Shown here piece by piece: positions 55,901 through 63,399 of a stretch of DNA of 64,000 bases. The notes under the pieces were generated by a model. That model was not told the origin of the DNA. It ran no database searches and was given only the letters and a program-made list of their open reading frames with translations. Position 1 is the stretch's first letter. Each line of letters opens with the position of its first letter. A program made the translations under genes and the position numbers. Source of the stretch: Metaphire vulgaris (Eukaryota; Annelida; Clitellata; Crassiclitellata; Megascolecidae); the NCBI GenBank assembly GCA_018105865.1, contig CM030870.1, forward strand, positions 3,818,001-3,882,000. Direction: 5' to 3'.

Positions 55901-58900
55901 TTTATTTCTGCAGAAGCGTCATCGGAAGAACAAAGGATCTGCCATAAACGAAAACGTCCTCCGTCTTTTAAAACAACTGACTATTCAAATTCCACTGCAT
56001 TAGGCTACCTAAATGGAATCAGATCAGTGTGTATTTGTCACTGGTCAAATAGGAATGAATAGGATAGACTAACTTCCATAGCTTCCTCTCTGGCATTCTG
56101 GAGATACTGTTATCATTCAGTTAATCCCATCTTTTGAGGATCACACAATCAAAGGCATCCGAAATATTTGTTGTTGATAAAAATTTGTCCGTATGTCTGA
56201 GATTCGCAGATGACATCTTATTAATTAGACTTACACATTCTATTAATGGGATGCAACATCTGTTATATATATATATGCATGTCTTTGAGCGCCTATAGTA
56301 TTGGATGGTGCTGCTCAGCCTTGTGCACTTAAGTTAAACTGAAATTCTATTTTTTTAAAGTTTATCTATATAGTCATTCTGAATCGGAATTTTCTGAACT
56401 GAGCTGTATATATCTAGCTAAGTCTAATTGTCTGCCTATCGGTTTGTATGGTGCTGAAAAAGCGACGTAATTTAACAAAAGCACGTTTAGTGCTTTAGAT
56501 ATACTAATTCAACAGGCTGTTTGTTAGATATTTAACGTTTTTTGTAAAGATACAATCAAGTGTATATAGGAATATGGCTGGTTTGCAACTAACAATGGTG
56601 CAAATCAAGACTCAAAACTCATCTCTTGCAAATCGTTTCTTTTACATAGCCTGTCTAGCTGTCTCCAACTTAATGATACCTGGATTCACCTGATCTTATA
56701 AGGTATGGATTGGCAGTACCATCGATTGATTCCTTTCCTTTTCTTGTTTGTTGATTGGCCGATCTTTCACCTTTCCCGTAGCTATTTTAAGAAATGCTGA
56801 ACGCCTAAGAATAAGCAGCTACTGCTGTGCTGCTTTTAAAAGCGCCGTATAAATCTACTAGATCTACTAGATCTACTAAATCTACTAGATTTTACATACT
56901 TATTTTATACTTATACTTACTTCTGATAGGCCGACTAAATAATATTGATTTGTTGATTGATATTGAAATAGTCTAACGTAGTCTAACTTGACCTGTCTTG
57001 GTGACATCAGTGATGGGCAACTAGTTAACTAATTAGTTGCTAACTAAAAGTTTAACTAATTTTTTTAGTTATTTCCATAGTTTAATTAAATATAAATAGT
57101 TTAGTTAAAATTATAGTTTAACTGAAGAATTTTAGTTAGTAAGTAAATAGTTTAACTGTAACTGTAACGTTGGTGTCCCGAATTCCCAATAAAAGTCCCT
57201 CTTCAATTTTCTGGGTTATTTTTTCCAAACAAATTTGACAAACTTGTGTTCCTACGGTCTAGTTTTCATGAGCATACTTGATACCTAGGAAATAGTTGTA
57301 AAATTTGATGCAAAAAGTTTAACCATATTTTTTAAAAATTAGTTAACTATTTTAGAAAGTTAGTTCGCAACTGAAAGTTTAACTGCTTATTTTAGTTTAA
57401 ATTTAGTTATAGTTTAACTAATGTTTTAGTTAGTTGCCCATCACTGGGTGACATCACCTTCTATTGGCCTATCATGCTGAATATATCACGAGTGAACAAA
57501 TTGTATTTTGTCTCACCGTAAGATTGACTACGCGGTAGTTGTTGTTGTAATAAAATGCATTCGACAGAGACGCGAAGTCAAGAGAGATAGAGCCTTTACT
57601 GGTGAACTCTACGCTCATATTATATACACAGTTAATAGAGACTAAAGGCACGCCAATTTGAGCAGGAAGACCGATTCTTCCAGACAAGGCTGAGAATGAT
57701 GAGCCACATGGAACTTCTAAGTAACAAAGATCAGTATGTAATTATATCCAACTTCCACAGAATCAAAACACAAGTTGCTCAACAATTGAGTTTAAATATA
57801 AGTAAGTAAGTAAAATCCAGCGGATTTATATATCCCTTAGCGAGTAGTACCACGCTGGCTGATTGTATGGATAATAATATAATAATAATGTAAAACACTG
57901 ATTATCAAGTATCGGTCGAGTCTTTCAACAAACTGAGTACTTTCATTGTGGGTCTGAAGAAAAATTTTACAAACCAGCTTTCCTTCCATATTTTGACCTC
58001 ATGTTTCCTACTTACTGAACTCTGGAAGTGACCTGATCTTAATCAGGCAGATTCGAATAATCGTCGACTGATACTTTTCACTAATAGAACGCTATCAATA
58101 GAAGTGTATAATTGTTATCATTGAAATTGAATAATAAAACTAACTAGCAACTAAGCTTATTTCATAATAGTAATTCAACCATTGTCAGAGGCGTCGTGCA
58201 ATGATGGCTAGGGAAGTCTACAGACTCCCCACTTTTTGAGAAACAGAACATTTTTTTATATGTTATTAATAACTTTTTTATACTATACATAAATTATAAT
58301 AAAAAAAATATTTTAGTTAGATACTTAGAAATAAACAGGTTTTATAAGGCAGTGAAACAGACTAATATGAGTCAACTTCCTGTTTACTGACGGTGTTTTT
58401 TCAAAAGAATTTACTAAATATTTAAATTTAAAAATATGGATACAATATTTATTTGGTCTTTTTATAGACTGATTTAGACTCCCTTATTTTTTGATGCACT
58501 ACGCCCTGACCATTGTCATTTAGACCCTACAGTGTATAGGCCAATTTTATGACAAGGTAAAGAAGAAATTTTTATGTTACCTGGGATGTCTTCTGCTGCA
58601 GCATCTTTGATCTCTATCGAAAGAATAACACAGCCTTAATATTTAGCATCCCATTAAGCAGAGGCGTCATTTGGGGGCTGGGGCGGTGGCCTCAAGGAAA
58701 TGAAAATATTAATTTATAATGTATTAATGTGCAAAAATTGCCAAAAATATCAAAAATTTGCAAAATTTTCCAACATTGACCCTAAAATTTGCGAAAATTG
58801 CTCAAAATTTGCACAAAAATGCAAAAATTGCAAAAATGCCTAAAATTTGCGAAAATTTGCCCAAAATTTTCTTCCCCTCAAGAAAAGTGTGAAATGACGC

Positions 58901-61115
58901 CACTGCCATTAAGCATTTCAAAAGTAAAAGCTCTCCACTTTAGATTGCTTGACTATCACTGTCGTAGAGAATGAAATTTTTGTCTAAAATACTATTCAAT
59001 CATTAATCCATCTCAGCTTATGTTGCAATCTTGCATGATCTGTCTTCATTTAAGCCAGAGGTGGGCAAACTTTTTCACTAACGGGCCGCATGAAACCTAA
59101 TACTACATTAGGCGGGCCGCACAAGCAAAAGGCAACAATTTTTATAATTAAGAATTTTGTGACTGTGTCGGTCAGTTGCTGTAAGATTCTGTGAAATGGC
59201 GTCAACGCGACGAGCCGCTGTTCGTCTCGACATCGATATACTTTCGAACTTTTTCCTAATTTCATCGATCGTTCTTTTTTTAGTCTCGCTCATTATTAAA
59301 AATAATGTTAAACAAAATAATTTTTTTACAATTTTGTTTAACAAAATAATGTTAAAAATAATGTCTTTTTTATTAAAATAAAAGTTTAGAAGCACTTTAG
59401 ATTTACAAAATAAAGCGTTGTAAGAAAGCGTTTTTTTCAACCGGATGTGACGTAACATATAGCTTTGAAACTGGGTTTGTCCAAATTCATTTTTAGAGTG
59501 ATTTAGCGCAATAGCTCATCATAGGCATTGTAGTATCATTTATTTTATCTATACTAGTAGAGTAGCATTATGATATTAACTAATTTACTATTTGCTGCTC
59601 AAATGTCGAATTTTTAATAATCATTTCCATGATTTTCATATAAACTGACATGTTTTTCAAACATTCTCTAAAATAATTTCAAATCATCTCTCACTTTCTG
59701 CACATTTCTAAATGGTCTGGCGGGCCGCATGGAACCCGCCCGCGGGCCGCATGCGCTTGTATCTCGTGGGGCGCAGCGAAGTGGCAGTAGGATAAATGAC
59801 ATGAAATCGGAGACTAGCGGATTCGAATCCAGAGCCGTAGCTAGAGCATTCGGCGCCGGGAGCAATGTTCAAATTTTGCGCCCCTAAATTCTGGTGATGA
59901 CCTTTTTTTACTTTCTGAATTTTTTCACGTCGGAAGAAAGTGTTTAAAGAAATGTTTGTGTGCGAAATGCGCCCCACCCAGGACGGCGCCCGGGGGAACT
60001 TGCCCCTCTGGTCCCTAGCTACGGCTCTGTTCGAATCTGACACTAGACACTGCGTGGCGACCTTAGCAAGTTGTTCACCCTGACTTGCTCCTCACTTAGT
60101 GTGCAATTTTTCACTTTATGTCAATAAAATAATGCTGTAATTAATAATTATTATTATTAGGGTCTATATCCAGCTCAAATGCGTGTAGAATGGTAGCGTT
60201 GCATAATGGCGTGTTTAACTTCAGACGAAGTCGATTAATTATCAAATTAAAGGCTGCGTTCAGAACTTTGATGCGCCACTTCTCCCAAACGCTTAATTCT
60301 CAATACTCACAAAACGGGTGTTGCACTAGACAATGGACACATTTAGAAATATCAATGATAGTAATGCAATACGATCGATTTTCTCAGATAACTTTTATAA
60401 CGAATGCCGGTTCATATTTGCTCATAGAAAAATAATATAACCCATGTTGCGAAATTTTGGGTACTAATAATCACAAATAAGTTTAGGCCTACTTGTTCAA
60501 AATATTTTTCGAAGTCAAAACTCACCGCCAATAGAAACAGTATAATTTAGGCTGAATCCAATTGTGTTGGTATAGTATCCTGATGAAAAGGCTATTAATA
60601 AAGCGGAACAGTTGAAAAAGTGCATGACTGACGGCCATCTCAGCTGGCTACAATATCTGCCTCCTGAATACGGATTCCAGTTTGATGAATTCAGGCAAAA
60701 AATCTGTAAGCGAGCAGAAACTACATTCCACTAATTCAATATACTGCATCTTCTTGTTGTCACGTTCATTTGCGTAATCTATCGCATGAACTAATCCTCC
60801 ATTTCAAGTCTTTTAATGACATTTCAATCAAAAAAACAGAACCTTGAGCAGCACATTTGAATTCCGAGTCAAGGCCAGTTATAAACGTATAGCTTACCAT
60901 TTCATTTACTAATTGACTTACCGTTATTTTGTCATGACAGTATTGCTGATGTGGATATTGGTACGGAGACCTGACAAAGGCAATTGAAATAGTTATATTA
61001 TTTCCACCAGCAATGGTGTAATTGCACTTTGTATAGGGATGATAGGAACGATAAATGTTTGGAAAAGAGATTGATCCATTCGATTCAGATAATGACTTCT
61101 GTCCGCATATTGCAT
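40088..61115 (-). CDS. Multi-CUB, mucin-stalk, single-pass receptor (gene model; exons listed separately)
   Basis: Fourteen minus-strand exons were joined by matching splice phase: 61115-60922, 60703-60526, 57716-57517, 55938-55737, 52071-51785, 50691-50493, 49383-49163, 47778-47598, 46234-46014, 45572-45383, 43016-42811, 42010-41821, 41275-40940 and 40425-40088. Together they encode about 1047 residues: six CUB domains (each entered in phase 1, split in phase 0 and left in phase 1), a Thr/Ser stalk, a transmembrane helix and a cytoplasmic tail. CUB domains are extracellular beta-sandwich modules for protein or carbohydrate binding. No protease or other catalytic domain is present. The signal peptide is not identified; it should lie upstream of 61115. 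Most introns hold transposons. Three exits use GC instead of GT donors. Confidence 0.85.
40940..41275 (-). CDS. Mucin-like Thr/Ser stalk exon
   Basis: 336 nt, acceptor GGCTGTCAG, donor GTGAGT, phase 1-1. About 75 residues of 7-residue units SSPATTT, SSPETTI and SSSPTTT form a 21-residue repeat present nearly three times. A segment with two Cys follows (FNCPKESIVCLNKTVF), then NPPDQTTT. It is probably heavily O-glycosylated and holds the CUB domains away from the membrane. Confidence 0.9.
41821..42010 (-). CDS. CUB6, second half exon
   Basis: 190 nt, acceptor TTCTTTCAG. It reads ITCVSRRANASLVTNENINR, KLCGQRSNFS and GPGFKLQYRVLKTG. It leaves in phase 1 through GCAGGT, again a GC donor, to the stalk exon. 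Confidence 0.87.
42811..43016 (-). CDS. CUB6, first half exon
   Basis: 206 nt, acceptor CGACATTCAG, donor GTGCAA. It reads (E)EECGRTDFSNSTDIITSPG, FPSYYGHHLDCTSYIDIG and ends CRNDWLQ, phase 0. It is closest to CUB5, suggesting a domain duplication. Confidence 0.9.
43430..44110 (+). pseudogene. Degenerate LINE ORF2 remnant
   Basis: The plus-strand frames read AQVEEFCYLRRSLVATN, then KFGKKYREKLPREGSLYRQK and, later, KKLIDHVLRETCASQEKY and RWLEKLTEDV. These match the degraded VEEFxYLGS...I...KLxxxGHVLR...GR order of RTE/I-group C-termini. Many stops. It lies in the intron between CUB5 and CUB6. Confidence 0.6.
44160..44278. repeat. (TAG)n microsatellite, imperfect
   Basis: Imperfect TAG/GTA units. 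Confidence 0.92.
44300..45095. other. Intronic sequence, nothing recognised
   Basis: AT-rich intron of the CUB gene without further features. Confidence 0.4.
45102..45215 (-). repeat. (ATT)n run and L2-like 3' tail
   Basis: A 52-bp ATT microsatellite is followed by TTTCTAAAGCGCCGCAAGC and AGTCAAAAGAGCTTTA. These are the conserved 3' end and tail of the L2 elements of this window, on the minus strand and without a body. Confidence 0.7.
45383..45572 (-). CDS. CUB5, second half exon
   Basis: 190 nt, acceptor TTATTTCAG. It reads ITCSSRDSREAPFTSQYLNK, QFCGSSHSF and KSGFRFHYTINKPG. The phase-1 exit lies at CCA G followed by GCAAGT, an optimal GC-type donor. The nearest GT would be in phase 2 and break the next exon. 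Confidence 0.87.
46014..46234 (-). CDS. CUB5, first half exon
   Basis: 221 nt, acceptor TTCTCTCAG, donor GTATGT. It reads (G)EECGNTVFTNSTGFITSPE, YPGPYPHRINCTYYIEVG and LLSFDVGYTQEYF and ends CISDWFR, phase 0. Confidence 0.9.
46385..46770. repeat. Polypurine tract
   Basis: About 385 bp made almost wholly of A and G on the plus strand (GGAAAGGGA, GAGGGAGG and similar units). It accounts for the spurious Pro/Ser-rich minus-strand ORF. Confidence 0.85.
46876..47038. repeat. (GAT)n microsatellite
   Basis: About 160 bp of GAT units with variants, encoding only a spurious poly-Met frame. Confidence 0.95.
47598..47778 (-). CDS. CUB4, second half exon
   Basis: 181 nt, acceptor CTTTTTCAG, donor GTAAGG. 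It reads VRCSSEDATLVNQLRNRRFC to GFNGFKIQYKIYSE. Confidence 0.87.
48162..49073. mobile_element. TIR element built of GGGTACGG repeats (TAGGGATGTGCGGGTA)
   Basis: Ends TAGGGATGTGCGGGTA and TACCCGCACATCTCTA, 912 bp. Flanks GTTTGCAT (48154-48161) and GTTTGCGT (49074-49081) match at seven of eight. Both termini are arrays of GGGTACGGGTAGGGTA units in inverted orientation, so the termini could form very long hairpins. It lies in the intron inside CUB4. Confidence 0.85.
49163..49383 (-). CDS. CUB4, first half exon
   Basis: 221 nt, acceptor ATTTTCAAG, donor GTGAGT. It reads (D)ARCDNNSYDGPSGIITSPG, YPDHYPNEINCTYSIKAG and ends CNHDWLE, phase 0. The ITSPGYPxxYPxxxxC motif is the classical CUB signature. 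Confidence 0.88.
49436..49563. repeat. Small inverted-repeat element (CCAAGGGGGGTT)
   Basis: CCAAGGGGGGTTGGG and AACCCCCCCCCCCTTGG bracket about 125 bp with a TTTAAAAT-rich palindromic middle. It is probably another MITE; target duplication not seen. Confidence 0.5.
49745..50400 (-). mobile_element. L2-tailed non-autonomous repeat
   Basis: On the minus strand the body ends in CAAAGCGCCTTTGACTTCGG, then CGGCGCTATAGAAG and an ATA tail (49748-49762). It shares body words with 33865-34825. It has no coding frame. A shared 3' end with L2 suggests mobilisation in trans by an L2 reverse transcriptase. Confidence 0.65.
50493..50691 (-). CDS. CUB3, second half exon
   Basis: 199 nt, acceptor TTATTTCAG, donor GTTATT (phase 1). 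It reads ILCLFNGSQITSNSKYLNRV, LCGNKT and ends AGFNIHYQIQDANNS. Confidence 0.8.
51083..51705 (-). mobile_element. LINE 3' end, same family as 15450-16770
   Basis: On the minus strand the last about 36 codons read TNTRFFTIKYSGTRNWNSLP, then TNLKLINTG, followed by the same 3' UTR words (ATTACCACCTTTCGGGATC). It is 5' truncated and lies in the intron inside CUB3. Confidence 0.85.
51785..52071 (-). CDS. CUB3, first half exon (long)
   Basis: 287 nt, acceptor TATTTAG, donor GTAAGT. It reads (D)VECGNVSFNGSSGNIMSP and LNCSYYIEVGNENFITLQSL. An insertion of about 25 residues (ADSRFGEERYLSVYRHD region) precedes CVSDQLT. Phase 1 in, phase 0 out. Confidence 0.85.
52111..53220. mobile_element. hAT-like element (CAGTGTTGCATAA) with nested SINE
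   Basis: Ends CAGTGTTGCATAAAACAC and GTATTTAAAT-like sequence ending TATAACACTG. Many ATTTCAAATACAAAATAC units lie inside both ends. Flanks ACTGTGAA and ACTGTACA match at six of eight. A shortened 5S-type SINE sits at 52990-53130. Confidence 0.75.
52990..53130 (-). mobile_element. 5S-derived SINE, internally deleted
   Basis: It shares GACCTGCGTTTTACCTTCGC and CGGTGTTCTGACGAGAACCGG with the SINE at 8395-8664 but lacks the box C part of the 5S head. Confidence 0.7.
53242..53760. mobile_element. hAT-like MITE (CAGAGCCGTAGC), copy 1, interrupted
   Basis: Ends CAGAGCCGTAGCGAGAG and CTAGTTACGGTTCTG with GCGCC/GGGCA interior, related to 59830-60029. It is interrupted by a second MITE at 53411-53592. 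No clear target duplication. Confidence 0.75.
53411..53592. mobile_element. hAT-like MITE, CAGTGTTTATTCTAG family, copy 4 (nested)
   Basis: Ends CAGTGCTTATTCTAG and GCTAGAATAAACACTG, 182 bp, perfect 8-bp target duplication CCTTTTTA (53403-53410, 53593-53600). The target is the shared T-rich module of the host MITE: removing the insert restores GATGACCTTTTTAGCTTGTC. Confidence 0.92.
53770..55010. other. Intron, no gene; possible LINE scrap
   Basis: 54870-54990 has GGAAAAGAAGACAAGGGCAT and ACACAATTCATGATGACTGA words recalling decayed LINE C-termini (compare 43915), too degraded to assign. The rest is AT-rich. Confidence 0.35.
55019..55250. mobile_element. hAT-like MITE (CAGTGGCGTAGCGAGG)
   Basis: Ends CAGTGGCGTAGCGAGG and CCTAGCTACGCCACTG, 232 bp. 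Perfect 8-bp target duplication GTGACGAT at 55011-55018 and 55251-55258. The interior has TTTTTTGCTTGTCAGAC. Confidence 0.93.
55252..55352. repeat. Short tandem repeat (GACAGCTAGCGAA)
   Basis: About 100 bp of imperfect units AGACAGCTAGCGAAG and GACGATAGCT. It begins in the target duplication of the MITE next to it. Confidence 0.8.
55737..55938 (-). CDS. CUB2, second half exon
   Basis: 202 nt, acceptor TTATGGCAG, 67 open codons from ILCSSDDASAEINGTRSL to VSFKIRSTFPG. In this phase the exit needs a GC donor (GCAACG); no GT donor in phase 1 lies nearby. It is the antisense partner of a spurious plus-strand ORF. Confidence 0.7.
56190..56700 (+). pseudogene. Degenerate LINE reverse-transcriptase remnant
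   Basis: It reads VCLRFADDILLIRLTHSING (RT catalytic FADD box) and, after frame changes, LPIGLYGAEKAT and FSALDILIQQAVC, in the order expected for an RTE/I-type RT. It lies in the CUB2 internal intron. Confidence 0.6.
57008..57446. mobile_element. hAT MITE (CAGTGATGGGCAACTA)
   Basis: 439 bp, ends CAGTGATGGGCAACTA and TAGTTGCCCATCACTG. Perfect 8-bp target duplication GGTGACAT at 57000-57007 and 57447-57454. The interior is built of TTTAGTTA/TTAACTA words. It sits about 70 bp from the CUB2 first-half exon. Confidence 0.95.
57517..57716 (-). CDS. CUB2, first half exon
   Basis: 200 nt, acceptor TTACTTAG, donor GTGAGA. It reads (E)VPCGSSFSALSGRIGLPAQ and INCVYNMSVEFTSKGSISLDF and ends VVNLT, phase 0. 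Confidence 0.78.
57720..58650. other. Intron, nothing recognised
   Basis: Intron between CUB1 and CUB2: AT-rich unassigned sequence. Confidence 0.4.
58659..58905. mobile_element. hAT-like MITE (CAGAGGCGTCATTT), copy 2
   Basis: 247 bp, ends CAGAGGCGTCATTTGGGGG and AAATGACGCCACTG. Perfect 8-bp target duplication CCATTAAG (58651-58658, 58906-58913). The interior repeats CAAAATTTGC words. Same family as 34050-34384. Confidence 0.94.
59054..59750. mobile_element. hAT element remnant (CAGAGGTGGGCAAACTTTTT)
   Basis: The left end resembles widespread hAT termini, with CGGGCCGCA words on both sides (59080-59120, 59715-59750). The right terminus is lost or altered. It encloses a transposase scrap. 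Confidence 0.7.
59108..59295 (-). pseudogene. hAT transposase fragment
   Basis: The minus strand reads DEIRKKFESISMSRRTAARR, then VDAISQNLTATDRHS. This resembles the SxxTxxRRVxxIxxN segment of hAT transposases near their first catalytic region, and the setting between hAT ends supports it. Confidence 0.55.
59830..60029. mobile_element. hAT-like MITE (CAGAGCCGTAGC), copy 2
   Basis: 200 bp, ends CAGAGCCGTAGCTAGAG and CTAGCTACGGCTCTG. Perfect 8-bp target duplication TTCGAATC (59822-59829, 60030-60037). The interior has GATGACC plus a T-run. Confidence 0.95.
60040..60520. other. Intron, nothing recognised
   Basis: AT-rich intron between CUB1 and CUB2, without features. Confidence 0.4.
60526..60703 (-). 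CDS. CUB1, second half exon
   Basis: 178 nt, acceptor CGCTTACAG, donor GTGAGT, 59 codons plus one base. It starts IFCLNSSNW and ends TIGFSLNYTVSIG, the GFxLxY signature of a CUB C-terminus. It starts from no Met, so it is easily missed by ORF scans. Confidence 0.8.
60922..61115 (-). CDS. CUB1, first half exon
   Basis: 194 nt, acceptor TTTTGATAG, donor GTAAGT. It reads (D)AICGQKSLSESNGSISFPN, then a second Cys in KCNYTIAGG, and ends HDKIT in phase 0. It is the most N-terminal CUB exon recognised with an intact frame. Confidence 0.8.
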
Positions 61116-61514
61116 CTATCAAAACACACAATTACCTCTTTAGAAAAGTCAAAATCATCACAAATTTCTTGCAAAGGTCTACATGTAGACTTGTAGAGTG
61201 AAGATTAAAAGATTTGGCAGCGAGTTGAATTATTTTCAAATGAAATGGAATTTGTTTTAAAACTCGCAGAAGAAATGACCAAATTATTACACTGGAAAGA
61301 AATCGCCTAGCTGTTTGCAAATGAAGATGTTTAGACTTTCAACTGACAGATCAGTTGATTATCAGTTCACTATTACTTAGACATTGTGAAAGATAACCAC
61401 GTGTTCTAGCTGAGAGTCCCGTCGAATAACCTTGTCGATGTTGGCGAATCGCCATGTCGACAAATAGCCATGTCAACGAGCTGTGCTTATCCCAAAACTG
61501 CACCATATTATATT

Positions 61515-62143
61515 CAGTGATGGGTAAAATACTTTCTGAATGTATATCAGATACAAATGCAGATACTGCATTTAAAATGTATTTAAGATACTGATACAAG
61601 ATACCATAGACAAAATGTATCTAGATACAGATTCTTTTGAAATGTGTCTAGATACAGGATACATCATGAGATGCATTTTCATTAGTCGAAGGTGAGCGTC
61701 TGCACAAACAGAATAACGTGAACAAAGTTGTGAAATTTCTTAACACTTAAACAGCTGCCATATGGCAAACAAGGCCAATCCTGTTCTTAATTAACAATAA
61801 ATGTGTTAAACAACCATTTTAGTGTTAATACAGTCTATTGAATGAGGGAGGAATTTTCTTTTAGTAATAGCAGCTTTAAAATACGCTGTCACTCAAGCGG
61901 TTGCGACGTGCTTTCAATTTGACTACTGTAACTGTTGTTTCTTTGTTTTGTTTATATGCGGTATCTTGTATCTTGGGGCAGTGAGGATACTAGATACTGA
62001 ACAATTGTATCTGAAATACAGATGCAAGATACCGACACATTAAAGTATCTAGATACATCGTCAAAGATACAGTTTTGGTATCTTAGATATGTACATACAG
62101 TACCCATCATTGATACATGTATCTAAGATACTACCCATCATTG
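61515..62143. mobile_element. hAT MITE (CAGTGATGGGTA)
   Basis: 629 bp, ends CAGTGATGGGTAAAATACT and AGTATCTTAGATA-like sequence into TACCCATCATTG. Perfect 8-bp target duplication ATTATATT (61507-61514, 62144-62151). The interior is built of GTATCTAGATAC words. Its ends are related to the 57008 MITE. Confidence 0.94.
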
Positions 62144-62226
62144 ATTATATTATTTAAATGCAGCATGAATACTCAGGTGGAAGTAAATAATATTGAATAT
62201 CAGTTTTATTTACCCAATGGAATTAC

Positions 62227-62394
62227 TTTGAAGGAACTTCATAAGACTCTTGTAACTCAAAGAAATTCGACACAAAAGAAATTGTCAAATTTTTTGCAGT
62301 TGTACAACAAAAGCTTTCCACTCCCATCGTAGCTGCTGCGGTCATAGCGATTACAAAGGCTGGCTGACATTGTATTCTCACCCTCGCACAAAAA
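62227..62394 (-). pseudogene. Possible broken CUB second-half exon
   Basis: After acceptor ATTTTTCAG the minus strand reads FLCEGENTMSASLCNRYDRS and KLLLYNC. An extra base in an A-run then shifts the frame away from KNLTISFVSNFF. Order and Cys spacing match the other CUB second halves, so this may be the remnant of an additional, more N-terminal CUB. A sequencing or assembly indel is also possible. Confidence 0.4.
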
Positions 62395-62433
62395 CTGAAA
62401 AATATTAGCATTTGGCAAACTCAATGTTGATTC

Positions 62434-63390
62434 TATTCTATTCTATACATGACAATTTATATAGCGCCGCAGACATGACTAAGGCCATAAGCAAAAGCGC
62501 TTTACAGTCAACTAGATAAATTGAACGAGGTCTTAAATAAGTACGTCTTAAGCATGCAAGCAATAGTTCCAGCCGAGGTGGCCTTGGTCACATCGTCCGG
62601 AAGCGCGTTCCACAGGAGGGGGTTCCCGTGCGACACGGATCTCTCTCCGAGCTTCACTGCCCTCAACGGAGGAGGGACATACAGTAGGGACCGACTGCTG
62701 GATCGAAGCTGCAGGAGTCGGTCTGTCTGATCCCGTCTTCGCACCAGAGTCGACAAGCACTTCGGGCAGGAGTGCCAGGAGGTGTCGTGCAGGGCTCGGA
62801 ATGTCAGCCAGCAGCGTTTGTATATGATTCGTGCAGGCACCTTGAACCAGTGTAGTTTATCCGTTAATAATGGGGTAACGTGTTCATGCCACCCTGGCGC
62901 CAAAGATCACACGAGCCGATGCATTAAAGACTGATTGCAACCGGTTCAGCTTGTACGCAGGAAGACCTAGCAGGATACTGTTTGAGTAATCCAGTCTCGA
63001 TAGGATTAAGGAGCGCACTAGATGGACAGTGACCCCCGTCGATATGTAACGGCGGATCTCGCGGATGTGCCTCAGTTGGAAATAGCACACCCGGATCACG
63101 TTGCTGAGGTGCCCAGCGAAGGAAAGCGAAGAGTCCAGCAGGACCCCAAGGAGGCGTGCTTCTGTCACCGGAACCACGGCCGCGTCACCGATCAGGAACG
63201 GAGTGCGACTGATCGAGTGACTCCTCCTCGGGGTGCTGAACCAGAACAGCTCCGTCTTGCCCGAGTTGAGAGCAAGGCGGTTAGTCGCAGCCCAGTTCAT
63301 AATCGCCAGAATGCAGTCTTGTACACTGTACGCGCAGTCGCAGGTCGTCCGACTTTCCAGGTTTACAGGAGGAGAAGATCTGAACGTCGT
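62434..63390 (-). mobile_element. L2-like non-LTR retrotransposon, 5' truncated
   Basis: Minus-strand L2 3' portion with the family 3' end (GCGCTTTTGCTTATGGCC...GCGCTATATAAATTGTC) and an AGAAT tail (62434-62447). It is truncated at the RT catalytic box. Confidence 0.9.
62508..63390 (-). pseudogene. L2-like RT, C-terminal part
   Basis: It starts at DVQIFSSCKPGK, just after the YAD of the catalytic box. It then changes frame at about 63335 and 62890 and reads NRLALNSGKTELFWF, GVLLDSSLSFAGHL, IREIRRYIST, LNRLQSVFNASARVIFGA and NPLLWNALPDDV to a stop at 62508. It is clearly related to, but distinct from, the element at 30344. Confidence 0.9.
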
Positions 63391-63399
63391 TGAGTTGAT

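Noticed and set aside
55808..56062. 84-codon plus-strand ORF
   Set aside because: The opposite strand carries the CUB2 second-half exon with acceptor, phase and CUB pattern; the plus-strand frame has no support.
59150..59458. A hAT transposase gene
   Set aside because: Only about 50 residues resemble a transposase; the rest of the frame is AT-rich filler, so it is kept as a fragment.
61132..61320. Minus-strand ORF starting MQTARRFLSSVIIWSFLL as signal peptide of the CUB gene
   Set aside because: Hydrophobic start is suggestive, but no donor in phase 1 follows, so it cannot be joined to the first CUB exon.
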